Shown in pieces: positions 11,093-21,440 of a stretch of DNA of 64,000 bases (the stretch's first letter is position 1; every line of letters begins with the position of its first letter). The notes below the pieces were generated by a model. That model did no database searches. It was not told the DNA's origin and saw nothing but the letters and a program-made list of their open reading frames with translations. This DNA is from Eudorina sp. 2006-703-Eu-15. Its lineage: Eukaryota; Chlorophyta; Chlorophyceae; Chlamydomonadales; Volvocaceae. The stretch lies in assembly GCA_003117195.1 (NCBI GenBank), contig BDSI01000017.1:682001-746000 (forward strand), in the 5' to 3' direction. Both the position numbers and the translations under genes were made by a program.

Positions 11093-12331
11093 ATGGATTC
11101 CGGCGTCGACGTTGACTTCCAAACGGCAGTGCTTGTTCCAAGCCAGCAGGAGCTGCAGCTCCGGACCGTGCCACTGGCTGTAGCCGCATTTCCGAGCAAG
11201 ACCGGAAACCTGCTGGTGAAGGCACTCGGGTCGGCCGCTCCGTTGCCGGACCTGAAGCACTTGAAACGCGTCCGGAAGGCGCCGAACGATGGCGCGCTTC
11301 TGGAGGCCATCTTATGTGTCCTGGACGACGGGACCACCCGCACGCCACTCCCCGATGCCTCACCGGCTGGTGCCACCTGCGGAGCTGACGCGGCTGGCAG
11401 CCACCACAGCGCCATCGACCTCGATATCAACATTTCCTGCCTGTCGGAACCGCTCCAGGCGCTCTACTCACAGCACGGCGGATCAAGGTTGCGGATCACC
11501 CACGGCGCTGCGGCCGCGCCGCAAACCCGGGCGCAGTGGGATGCGTGGACCAAGCTCTGGCCGATCACCTGGCGCATTCCCGATCACGGCACACCGGTGA
11601 CGGAGGAGACGCCCGTGCAGCACCGGACGCAGCAGTACTTCGAGCGGTACATGCGCGCCGCGCTGCAGCTGGCCTCGTCCTCTGGGGCGGACAACGCGGC
11701 GCTGCTGGTCGACCCAGGGGCACAAACCGTGGTGGCGGAGGCCGTGGACAAAAGCGCCGCGCATCCCCTGCAGCATGCGGTCATGGCGGCCGTGCAGGCG
11801 GCTTCGGAGCGAGACCTTGCGCTCTGGCCGCCGGAGGCTGGGGGAGAAATGTGCGCTGGAGTGGGTGCCGAGGAAGAACCCATGGACGCTGGCCCCAGTG
11901 GGGCTGCTGAGGATGCAGGGACAGGGGCATTGTCAAGCGATCCGGGTATCCCAGACGCTGCAGCTACACGGGCAGGTCTCTCTGATGGGCTTGACGCAGG
12001 TAGAGCTGGCATCAGGGACGGTGGTGATGGGGCGGCCGGGTGCGAGCTGGCCAGCAAGCGGCCGCGACTGGATGCCGGGCCGCAGGCGACGGTGGCCGCC
12101 GCGGTCGGGCCGTCGCGGCCATACATGTGTACGGGGTACGACTGCTTTGTCGTTCGGGAGCCGTGCATCATGTGTGCAATGGCGCTGGTGCATTCGCGTG
12201 TGCAGCGGGTCATCTACTGTCTGCCGGATGTCGCGTTCGGGGCGTTGGGAGGCTGCAGGCGGCTGCACGCGTGCAAGTCGCTCAATCACAACTACGAGGT
12301 CTACCGAATGGAGATTAAGCGGTCCACTTGA
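11093..12331 (+). CDS. ADAT3: tRNA-specific adenosine deaminase subunit ADAT3/TAD3 (non-catalytic)
   Basis: Partner of ADAT2 in the heterodimer that converts A34 to inosine in tRNA anticodons. Single exon, 412 residues from ATG 11093; the open frame extends 7 codons upstream but only to a TTG. The C-terminal deaminase fold is clear. A zinc-ligand motif reads HAV (about residues 228-230), where catalytic deaminases have HAE. After a long Gly/Ala/Asp-rich insertion come YMCTGYD, VREPCIMCAMALVHSR (the PCxxC zinc ligands) and FGALGG. It ends with LNHNYEVYRM, as in ADAT3 rather than ADAT2. The Glu-to-Val change is known for eukaryotic ADAT3 and marks the structural subunit, so it is not a defect. 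The N-terminal ~180 residues correspond to the tRNA-binding domain and are less conserved. The insertion between the two zinc motifs is unusually long and of low complexity. Confidence 0.93.
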   Translation: MDSGVDVDFQTAVLVPSQQELQLRTVPLAVAAFPSKTGNLLVKALGSAAPLPDLKHLKRVRKAPNDGALLEAILCVLDDGTTRTPLPDASPAGATCGADAAGSHHSAIDLDINISCLSEPLQALYSQHGGSRLRITHGAAAAPQTRAQWDAWTKLWPITWRIPDHGTPVTEETPVQHRTQQYFERYMRAALQLASSSGADNAALLVDPGAQTVVAEAVDKSAAHPLQHAVMAAVQAASERDLALWPPEAGGEMCAGVGAEEEPMDAGPSGAAEDAGTGALSSDPGIPDAAATRAGLSDGLDAGRAGIRDGGDGAAGCELASKRPRLDAGPQATVAAAVGPSRPYMCTGYDCFVVREPCIMCAMALVHSRVQRVIYCLPDVAFGALGGCRRLHACKSLNHNYEVYRMEIKRST

Positions 12332-14248
12332 CCCGCGGCATTTCGCAATCACCGTGGCAAGCCCCGGACTTCCTCTCGGACTGCACGCAGGAGTGTGGTA
12401 TGACATACCAGACATGTGTTTGCTGATGGGGCGATGCACATTGATGGGGCAGTGTGGTTGGTGGTATAGAACGAAATGGAAACGTGTTGCATCTTGCCGA
12501 CTGACCAACGATGCATGAGCCCTCAAACACTGGCTACGTGAGCTGGCGAAGTGCCAGGATGCGAGGGGTCGGGTGCAGCGCCTGCTGCTGCTTATGGCGG
12601 CCAATCGTCGCTTGTCTGCGCTTGCCTGAGCCGCCTGCCATGACCCGGGGGCAGGTCTGGTACACTGCTTTGCTGACTGACGACTGAACTGAGTTATCCG
12701 GAACTTGGAGAAATCACCTGTGGTACTGCGCTGATGGCATGGTGCCGGGGGTCTTGATTCTGGCGCCGCTTGGCCCAGTCATTTCCCTCCGGGATCCGTG
12801 ACAACGCCTGGTGCGGTTTCGGCGAGAGGCAATCCTGGCGCTCTGGAGTTCGTGGTGTTCTTTGGCTGGTACGGCTGCGCGACCTGACATGAGCCCTGAC
12901 CCAACGGGTGGACACGGATGGGTGCGCAGTCCCCGGTAGATGCTGTCGTATGACGTTCCCGTGAACGCGTGAAGCTTTATGAGTCCCCCCCCGTTGGACT
13001 GCCAGGGCGGGGGAAGGGTCCACCACTTGTAATGCTTTGATGCACGCCTTGTGTTGTGCTTCCGACAAGCAACGTACCTCGGATCATCAATTTGAGCAGC
13101 GTGGCTCGGAACGTCGATGCTCGTACCCTTAAAACGTACGAACGTTAGTAATGATCACAAAGGCCGAAATCTGTGAGGGTGTTCCCGACCAGGACCCGGA
13201 GTCGTAGCTGCCCATTATTCCACTGTCACGGTGACTTCTCTACATTGTGGCCGTGACCGAGACGGACACGGCGTTAAAGTTCGAAAGAGTTGGTCATGAT
13301 CAGGTGGCCAAGTCGTTTGCCGAGAGGACCATCTGCCCGCAATTGCTCATTCGGGCGAGGCCCACCTGGTCACTGAGGTTGGATCAGTTGGATAACTCCG
13401 CAGGACGACTTGTGAGGCCGTGTGGGACCTGCAAGACAGCGTGAAGCGTGGTGGCCCAACAAGGCTCAACGCACACACGTCGCTCCCACCATTCAAGTCG
13501 GGGAGCACCCCGTGCGCACGCAGAAACACATGTCACCCTTTGCTGTGCCTATCCCTTTGGTAGTGTTGCCCCGCTGTGCGCCTATGCTTGCTTCGGTGTC
13601 TGTCTGGATGGGGTCCTGGCCCGATGTGTTTTTGTTCGCGGCGTTGAGGTGTGGCGGTGTCTTGTCGGTGGGGGCTGCTTGCCCTGGTATGCACCGTTGA
13701 TCCGCTGTGACGTTCATTTATTCAGGGCATCTGCATGCGGAATACCAAGCATCTCGACATATACCGCATAGCCTTTGTTATATCATGCTGTCCACGGGAT
13801 GTCTGCTCCTGGACTACAGACTGTGAGAGCCACAAGCCCATTACCCCAAGGCCTTCCCACGGTTGGTTGTCACGGTTGGTGTGGACCAACGACCAAGGCT
13901 CAGGGCTCAGGTGAATTTTGGGCCGACTGGTCTCTTAATTTATGGCTTTAAAAAATACATAACTCAATGTTTACGATGAATATGCTGGTTGACCACTGCT
14001 CACTTACAGTACGGCCTTTTGAATCTGGATGCCAGCTTTCTTTCTCACCAGCATCGACTTCTCACACAGGAACGCTTTTGACATACTGACAAAACTATTT
14101 GCATAGACAACTGACAAACGAGACTTTGAGAATCTAGCTTCCACTGTCGGTCCAACGCGCAGCTACGCCGAATAACCATCACACTTACGTGGCAGCCGCG
14201 CAGCAACGTTAATTTCTTTGTGTTTCACAAGTAGCGGAGGAATAGCAG
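12332..14248. other. Intergenic region after ADAT3
   Basis: About 1.9 kb without a convincing gene. Open frames here are short, overlap on both strands and show no protein family I recognise. The right end, rich in A/T just before 14249, is probably the promoter of the next gene. Confidence 0.5.
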
Positions 14249-17200
14249 ATGGGGCCGGATAAGCGCGACGGGGGACCAGCACAAGGTCGTCGCATTCCTG
14301 TCCCACCAACACTGGCACCTGCCGACAAGGCGCAGCAGCTACTGCAAGCGAAGTCAGGCATACCATCGCCGCGCAGACGTTCAGTCAGCGGTGGCGGAAA
14401 TAGCCGAGCAAAAGATGGAACATCGGCAGCCATTCTATCTGGACTTACCACAGCAGCGAACAAGCGGCCATCTCAGGCGCCGGTGGCCAGCAAGATTGGC
14501 AAACCATTCTCACGCCCGAACTCGTCTCAGTCTTGTGACGACAAGGACGACGTCCGGCAGAGGGACAACGGCCAGAAGGATGGCGGTAAGAGAGACAACC
14601 TCCAACGAGATAGAGCCGCAAGGGACCTCGCGCCACGTCGGCCGGCGCCAACAGCGGAGGCCACGAACCTGACGGACGCCGGGAGGCGACTCCTCCTCAA
14701 GAACAGCGCTGCGGCAACCTGCCCTGTTGGCTCACCCAACGGCAAGCCAGCGCAACCGGCGGCTCCGCCAGCCGGCAGCAAGCCTCTGCCGCGTTCGGTC
14801 AGCACTTGCCGCGACCGCGCATCCATGGACACCCGCTCGAGCATGATGCGGCGATCCATGTCCGTTGGCAAGGGGCGCATCTTGGTCAACCAGACGGAAC
14901 AGTTGCCACAGCAGGCAGGCGCCAAAATGCGCCCCTCGGCCGCAAGGGTTAGCTCGGCTAGCATTGCCGGTGCACCTTACCGCCAGTCCGTGGACAAGCG
15001 GGACACGTCCATCGGACGGACGCGGCCACTCAGCGCGTCGGCCAAGAGTGATATCTCCCTCTCCGCGAGCGTCAAGTCCACATTGACAACGATCACGGAG
15101 GCGCCCGCAAGGCCTGCTGCACCGGCGGCCGCTGCCGCTGCAACCACCACCAGTACGGTGACCCAACCCAAGTACGTGCTGAACCAAACAGTGCAAGTAA
15201 CCCACACGTGCCATGATTATCCAAGCCAGCTAGCAACCCCTCCATGAGCCCGCTTGAACCGTAGGTGCACTCGGCATCCCCTGGGCCAGCCCCTCAAAAT
15301 TTACTGCAAAACCTTGGTTTGTGCAGGCCCGCTGTTCCCATGCGACCCGTCTTCTCGCTTAACCTCGCGGCAATCAAGGCGCAGCAGGCCGCGGCGTCCG
15401 TGCAGCCAGACCCCCCGGTCGAGCAATGCGCCAGCCCAACTCCCGCCGACCTTGGGTGAGTACCGGCCCGGCCCGGCCAAGGACTCTGTGTACGGTTCCG
15501 CGATACCAACCTGACCAAGACGGACCCGCGCCAAACCCTGAAGTTGTTGAATGGCTGAGCCAAGGTCAACCTTTCTTGGATTGCATTGGGCAAAAACAGA
15601 ACATCGGTGCCAGCCGATGCCTTCTCAATGCATGCTTTTGAACCTTGCAAGGGCAACTCGTCACGTTGACGACCCCGCAGGCCGCCGGTGCCAAAGCTCG
15701 ACCTCGGCGGCATCCTGCAGCGGCGAGCGGAGGAGCAGGCCGCAGAGCCGGTGTTCGTGGTGGCCAACGAGGACGCGCCGGAAGCCTCGGGCTCTTCAGC
15801 CCACGCGGCCCAGGCCGACAAGCGCAAGTCGGGGTCACGACAACCCAGCGCCAAGGAGGAGCCAGCGGAACACTTCTACCTGTGAGTCGCCCCGCGACAA
15901 GGCAACGGTCGTGTGACTTTGCTTGCTATGCTGTTAGGCAGACGCTACCGGTGCTGACCGAATGACTTTGGGGAATGCGCTGTGGTGCATTACCGGGCAC
16001 TCGACCGTTGTACAGCCGCTGGACTGCGTGGTATGTTGCTTGATGAATGGGGGATCAGAGGACGGACTAGAGTCGTGCCAGGTAGTTGGCTAGCAAGGTC
16101 CTTACCAAGGCTTCCCTTGACACCCGTTGCCGAACCACCGATTGGCCCAACCATTCGTGTGCCTCTCCCACCAGGTATCCCAAGGTCAACCCGCAGGTGA
16201 GGCCGGTCAGCTGACAGGGACTTGTGATATGCGAGTTGTCCAAAGCGGGGGAGCTGTTCCCTGCGCGGGCGTATGGCCCGGCCGTATCGACGTGCCATCT
16301 GCAGCGATGCCACACAATGGTAGCAAGCGTTCGCTTTGTTGCCTGCAGGAGAAGAAACGCATCGACGACATATGCCGCGTGGTGCCCAAACGGCAGCAGG
16401 CCGCTATCACGGACCTGTTCGGCAAAATGGTGGAGGTGAGGCGATTGGGGGCTTCAAAGCTGCGAGAGGGGCTGCTGCGGGCCGTTGGGCTAGATTACAG
16501 GGACCGGGTGCTGGCCTAGCGCTTTGTGTCTGGCTTGCGCACGTGAGATGCACAGGTGGCACTCTCAGTCTTACTTCAGCATCCGAGTGGCTTCTTCCAT
16601 ACAGTCGATACAGTTGCACCTGCGTGACACCCGCAGGCGCGCCAAAACTGCGAACAAATGTGCTTCAGAGGCCACCGGCTCCTTGACCAGGTAAGTCAAC
16701 CTGCATGGACGCTCCAGTTGGCCGCGGCACCGCTGTACGCGGTGCTGCTACTGCATGTCAGTCCATGTCCGTCTTAGGCCGACGAGGAAAGTCAAAGCGC
16801 AGCTCGTTTGGATGTGCACGTGGCCATCCAGCGCCTATCTCAGTGCTCCGTTAGAGCACTTTCGCAATGCGCTTTTCTCCTGCCGTTGTCACCATTGCCG
16901 AGCCGTTCGCGCGCCAGTGACCCTGAAGTTCTACACAATCCCAACATATGACGCCAGGCGCAAGCCGAGTTCAAGAACCGGCTGGCACAGAAGGAGGAGG
17001 AGGTGGCGGCGAAAAGCGAGGAAGCGGCGCAGTGGCGCCAGGAGGTACGGCTTTCGCCATGTTCCAACAGACTCGCGGAGGGACCGTGCGTCAAATGCGT
17101 AACAGCTCACATACATGCCCCAATGCCCATAATGCGTGTGTCGCTACGGGGCATTGGTTTTCCGTTGGAAGTGTCCTGCCGACGCTGCTGTGCATTCATG

Positions 17201-17608
17201 CGCAGGCCGAGTTCCTGCGGACCCAGCTGGCCATGCTCCTGGCCGGCAGGCAGCCGGAGGAGTACTCCGAGGATGCTGCCGCCCAGGTCGCTCAGAACCA
17301 GACGGTGGGTGCAATGTAAAGGGGGCATGCCGGCCGTAGGGCGTGTCGTTGCTGGTCGCATAAACTAGATAGGGTAAGAAGTAATTGCCACTCAGTTGCT
17401 GAAGACCCTGGCCACGAGATCCAACCCACGCGGGTTCGCGGCTACGTCATGCGTGCAGACCGGCGGCGAGGAGGAGCACGCCGCGTACCTCCGCAGCAGT
17501 CTTCTTTCGGCCTTCGACAGTATGATGCAAGGAGCCGCAGGGAGTCAGGGGGGCCAAGGGATGGGTGAGGCGTACATTCACGAGAGCCAAGGAAATGCGG
17601 ATGGATGA
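14249..17608 (+). CDS. Unrecognised protein: disordered basic N-terminus, coiled-coil C-terminus
   Basis: Nine exons: 14249-15171, 15327-15455, 15681-15881, 16175-16196, 16349-16435, 16637-16690, 16958-17044, 17206-17304, 17396-17608. They sum to 1,815 nt (604 residues), and all phases agree. I do not recognise the family. Residues 1 to about 300 are rich in Ser, Pro, Arg, Lys and Gln with repeated basic patches (SPRRRSVS, MMRRSMSVGK), typical of a disordered region with phospho- or microtubule-binding potential (inference). The block encoded at 16349-16435 (RIDDICRVVPKRQQAAITDL) is the most conserved-looking part. The exons at 16958-17044 and 17206-17304 encode a charged heptad-like helix containing EFKNRLAQKEEEVAAKSEEA, so a short coiled coil is likely. 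The C-terminus is Gly/Gln-rich. Exon 4 is a 22-nt microexon. The least certain junction is the first donor (15171): another GT at 15197 breaks the phase of exon 2. Confidence 0.7.
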
Positions 17609-17888
17609 GCGTGGCGTTACGTTCGCCGGCACGAGTGCGGACCCTCCTGATGCGCCGTTGCGGGTCCCGGGGTCGGTTGATGTGCGTTGTCATGGTGTTG
17701 AAGAGGGAGCTGGTATCGCTCAGGAGAATGTATACTTAGCTCTTGGTTCGGGTATTTGAGGTTCCGTACGTGGGCTGACACTGAAGAAGGGACGTACGGC
17801 ATACCAAACAGTTGTCGTACGAGTAAAGTTCACCATTGACCTGACGAAATCTCCAATTTAATTTTACAGTAGAATCCTAAGTTGAAAA

Positions 17889-20455
17889 ATGCAGCTGGCA
17901 ACTCGCATCAACTCGCGCGTGCATGGGGCCTTTGCGCGCACATCGCGCCGAGCAGTTGTTCTTGTCCGAGCCGATGGCAATGTTCAGGATCTCCTTGCGA
18001 GAGATCGAAAGTGAGTGTAATACTCCAGCTATTAAATTTGAGAAATTGAAGTCTAATCCGATGCTTCGGTTAAATAACATTACCTGTTTGCTGATGTAGG
18101 CAGCCAAAGATTGATGTTGATTTGCTCGGCGATAAACCAAGCACCAGCAAGCCCAAGCAGGTTGTGAAGTCACGCCAACAGCGGCGTAGTGACGGGCGTA
18201 ATCGGTAAGGTTTCGCGGTGAAAATCCGAGATTATTTGTTGGGCGCATCATGAAGTCATCGAATGTAATAATAAATGCTTGCAGAAGCGATGAAGCAGAG
18301 CAATCGGGCGACCGGTAAGTTCTCCTGCGACGTGGGTTTCGGTGCCGTGGCAAAACGGTCTGCGTTGAATCTGCATTGGAACCTAATGCGCAGAGTCTGC
18401 ACTCAGAGCCTCCCTGATTCCATGTGCGGTGGAAATAAATGTGTGAACTCGCTCCCTCAAACCCAGGCCGAAGCGCTGCAAGGAGGCTATCGACAAGGGC
18501 CTGGAATTGTTTAAGCAGAAGCAGTATGAGCAGGTGGGGAATAGTCGGACAATACTGAGGTTGCTATCGGCTGGGAGGGGTTCAGGGAGAGACAAGGTGG
18601 GGTGGGTGAAGGCCAACGTGCAGTCAGTCAAGCATCCGACCAGCTCTTGTCGTCAAGCTATTGCCGCGCCCAGGCCATCCCCCCCCCCCATGGGGCCACG
18701 GAAACCCCGGCCCTGGATCCCTATCTTGCCGTACAGCGCCATGCCAATCGGCAGTTAAGCTTACGCCAGGCAGCACACGTGAGGTCCCGTGCCGCACGTA
18801 TACTCGTTTTGACCAGGCAATCGCCATGTTCAACTTGGCGCTGGAGCTGCCCGGAAATGGAGCCTATCGCCTGCCGGGGAGCCCGAGGGAGTACAGGTGG
18901 GGGTATTGGCAGCCCAGGGGCCGTAGCGGGTAGCGCCCTGCGTACGGCCTCCCTCGTGCATCCAGTGCACTCGTATGCACACCACTCTCCTTGGGCTGGC
19001 TCCAGGGGGTAAAGGATTTACACGTTGGGACATGGGCTGAAAGCATCAGATGAACGCCAGACACCCCGCCTGCCCGGGAACCTACCAGCAATCCCACCGA
19101 GCTGCCGCCCTGGTGCCCCCCTGCGCCCCGGCCCCGCACTGCTCGCTGGATTGCCCAGCTGCCCGTCGGACGCTGAGGAGCAGGCGGCGCTGTACAACAT
19201 GGCGTGTGCGTACGCCCAGCTGGGGCAGACCAGCAGCTGCCTCACCTGCCTAGAGGCAGTACTGGACAGCGGTGAGCCAGGGGTGGCAGCGGGGGAACGG
19301 TTGCATGGTTTGCGCGAGTGGCCGGCCGAGGAGGAAGTGTGCCAGCCGCGCACGCCTGCACCTGAGCGCCCTCTCGGTGCTGAGCGCATCAGACGCAGTG
19401 GTGGCAAGTAGGATTGGTGCGGGCGTGGGGATGCTGAGCGGGTGATGCGTTCGAACGTTTTCTCACCAGCTTTGTTCAGATCATGGCACTCTGGGGCAGG
19501 CCGGGCGCGAACAGCACAACACGCAGGACTGGGCCCCTGTCGCCCGCAGCGCGAGGCATCCAACGCCTTCGTGTTGCTTGAAAAATTGGCTTGCGAAGTG
19601 ACGTGCCGTGACGTTGACATTCGCGCTTGGCATCACCTGGGCGCAACCGGCTGCCAGGCTTCGAGGACTTCAGCACCATGCGGACGGACGCCGACTTGGC
19701 GCCCGCTCGGGGTCCCGAGTTCAATGAGCTGCTGGGCAGGTGAGCTCCTCCGCCACGGGGTCGGCGATGGGTTTCGACTGGCCGGCACCATGTATTGCGG
19801 AGGACCTCAGCAACATGTACCTCGCTGCCGTCTCCGGGCGACCCTGGGTGACAGCTTATCGCTGCACCCAAGCTGAAACCCGGGTGCGGAGCGCTTTCGT
19901 ATCTACAATGGAATTGGCGTTCTTGGGTTGCAAAACGCTTGGGCGTTATTGAAAGTTACAATGGGCTCAGGCCGTGAGCCGGAAGCGGGTTGGAGGTTGG
20001 GTGCGCGGGTTGGGTGCTGCCAGGCGACCGGGTTGGGTAGCGGTGGATGACAACATGACATGTACAAGTTGGTCACTCGCTCCAGGGGGGAGGGATGCTG
20101 CGACTGTGCGCATCTGTGGCATGTCGTGCATATCATGGCAGCCCTCGTTCTGTCGGGCCATTGTCGGTATGAATGAACGCCAAACGTTTGGCGCTTAGAC
20201 ACACATCCTGAGAGACAGGCCGACCTGAACCCACGTGTCGTGCAGGTACGACAGTCCCTTCGCGAAGCTACGCAAGATGCTGCCCGGCAACAAGGACAAG
20301 CAGGTGAGGCCACCGGGAGGTCAGGTGCGCCCGGATTTATGGTGCTTGTGCTGTGCTGTCCGCGAGTCGTTCACATGATGAAGTTGCACTCCCTGTTCTG
20401 CCTGATGCTGCAGGTGCTGGTATCTGATACCAACAAGCCCTGGGTGATGTGGTGA
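17889..20455 (+). CDS. Plastid TPR-like protein
   Basis: Nine exons: 17889-18010, 18100-18204, 18285-18314, 18467-18533, 18817-18896, 19159-19271, 19658-19739, 20246-20303, 20414-20455. They sum to 699 nt (232 residues) with consistent phases. The N-terminus (MQLATRINSRVHGAF, then TSRRAVVLVRADG) is rich in Arg/Ser/Ala and poor in acidic residues, as in a chloroplast transit peptide. Residues ~60-85 form a charged linker. From ~88 there are TPR-like helices: KGLELFKQKQYEQAIAMFNL, then AALYNMACAYAQLGQTSSCL. The block GFEDFSTMRTDADLAPARGP closes the repeat unit and is characteristic of a conserved, poorly characterised TPR-like protein family of plant and algal chloroplasts (from memory). The role is unknown, presumably protein-protein contacts in the plastid. 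The gene lies 280 bp after its upstream neighbour on the same strand. Confidence 0.75.
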
Positions 20456-21440
20456 AGGGACGCGGGAAGCGGAAACAGCAAGGCGTTGATTGTGGATGAG
20501 CGTGTGACTTGGAGCGTGTGCGCTTTCTGTCGGCGTGTAGAGGAACGGAGTTGGGGAGCGTGGCATGGGTTGCCGGGGATCTAGGGTTGGAACTGGGTGA
20601 GAGGGTTGGGACGCGTTCGGCCATGAAGGTCAAGACGTCATGCACCGCGTTGGAGCGGGGGTCAGGTTGGCATCTTGGCAAGGTTGTCGCATGTACGGAC
20701 CAACGGTGTGAGCCGTACATCGCGTTGGGATGGCCTGGTGGGCACAGACGTCGGAATGGCACGTGCAGTACCTGTGAACTGGAATGGAATTTGTCGTGCT
20801 GGCGTGGTACTCGTAAGGATTCGGGCACGGGTGGCGTGGTCAAGGCATTTTTGGCACAGGCCTCCCCGGGGTACGGAACAGGCTTTTGCTTGGGCGGAGG
20901 TCACCGCGGTCGTGAATGCAGGATCGGACACACGTGCCCACGGGATGCCGTAACTCCAATCTGGTGACTCCGATGCGTAGGCGGCCTGCCACTGATTTTG
21001 GGCGACTGCGCGCTGCGACGTAGTTTGAAATCACGAACGGCTCCGCTGCGTTGAGGCAAAAGCTGCATTGAGGAGCCTCAGACGGCCCAAGCGGGCCCGT
21101 CCTCTTGAAACTCCCGACAGCGTGTTACATCTACGACTGCTTCTTGCGAGCATTCTCGCGTCCCAGGCGCGCCTATCGCCATAGTACACATTTCCTGGGC
21201 TGTGTAGGCCACGCCCCTTGCTTGGGAAGACGGCAACCAGCTCCGCAGTACAACACTCGTCGTACGCAATTGTCCTTTGTCGGCATTGGCTTACATCAGC
21301 TTACATATGGTTTTGCATTTTATCTCCGGAGCGTTGGCAGCCTATCCGTGGGGCTACGCTCCAGATTACCTCGAGACTTTCCTATGCTTGCAAGGCCAAA
21401 TTAGTAATCCCTGTGAAGCGCCAAGTAGCTGCATACAAAA
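20456..21440. other. Intergenic region before gatA
   Basis: About 1 kb. No exon, RNA gene or repeat could be supported. The last ~150 bp is AT-richer and presumably carries the gatA promoter. Confidence 0.5.
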
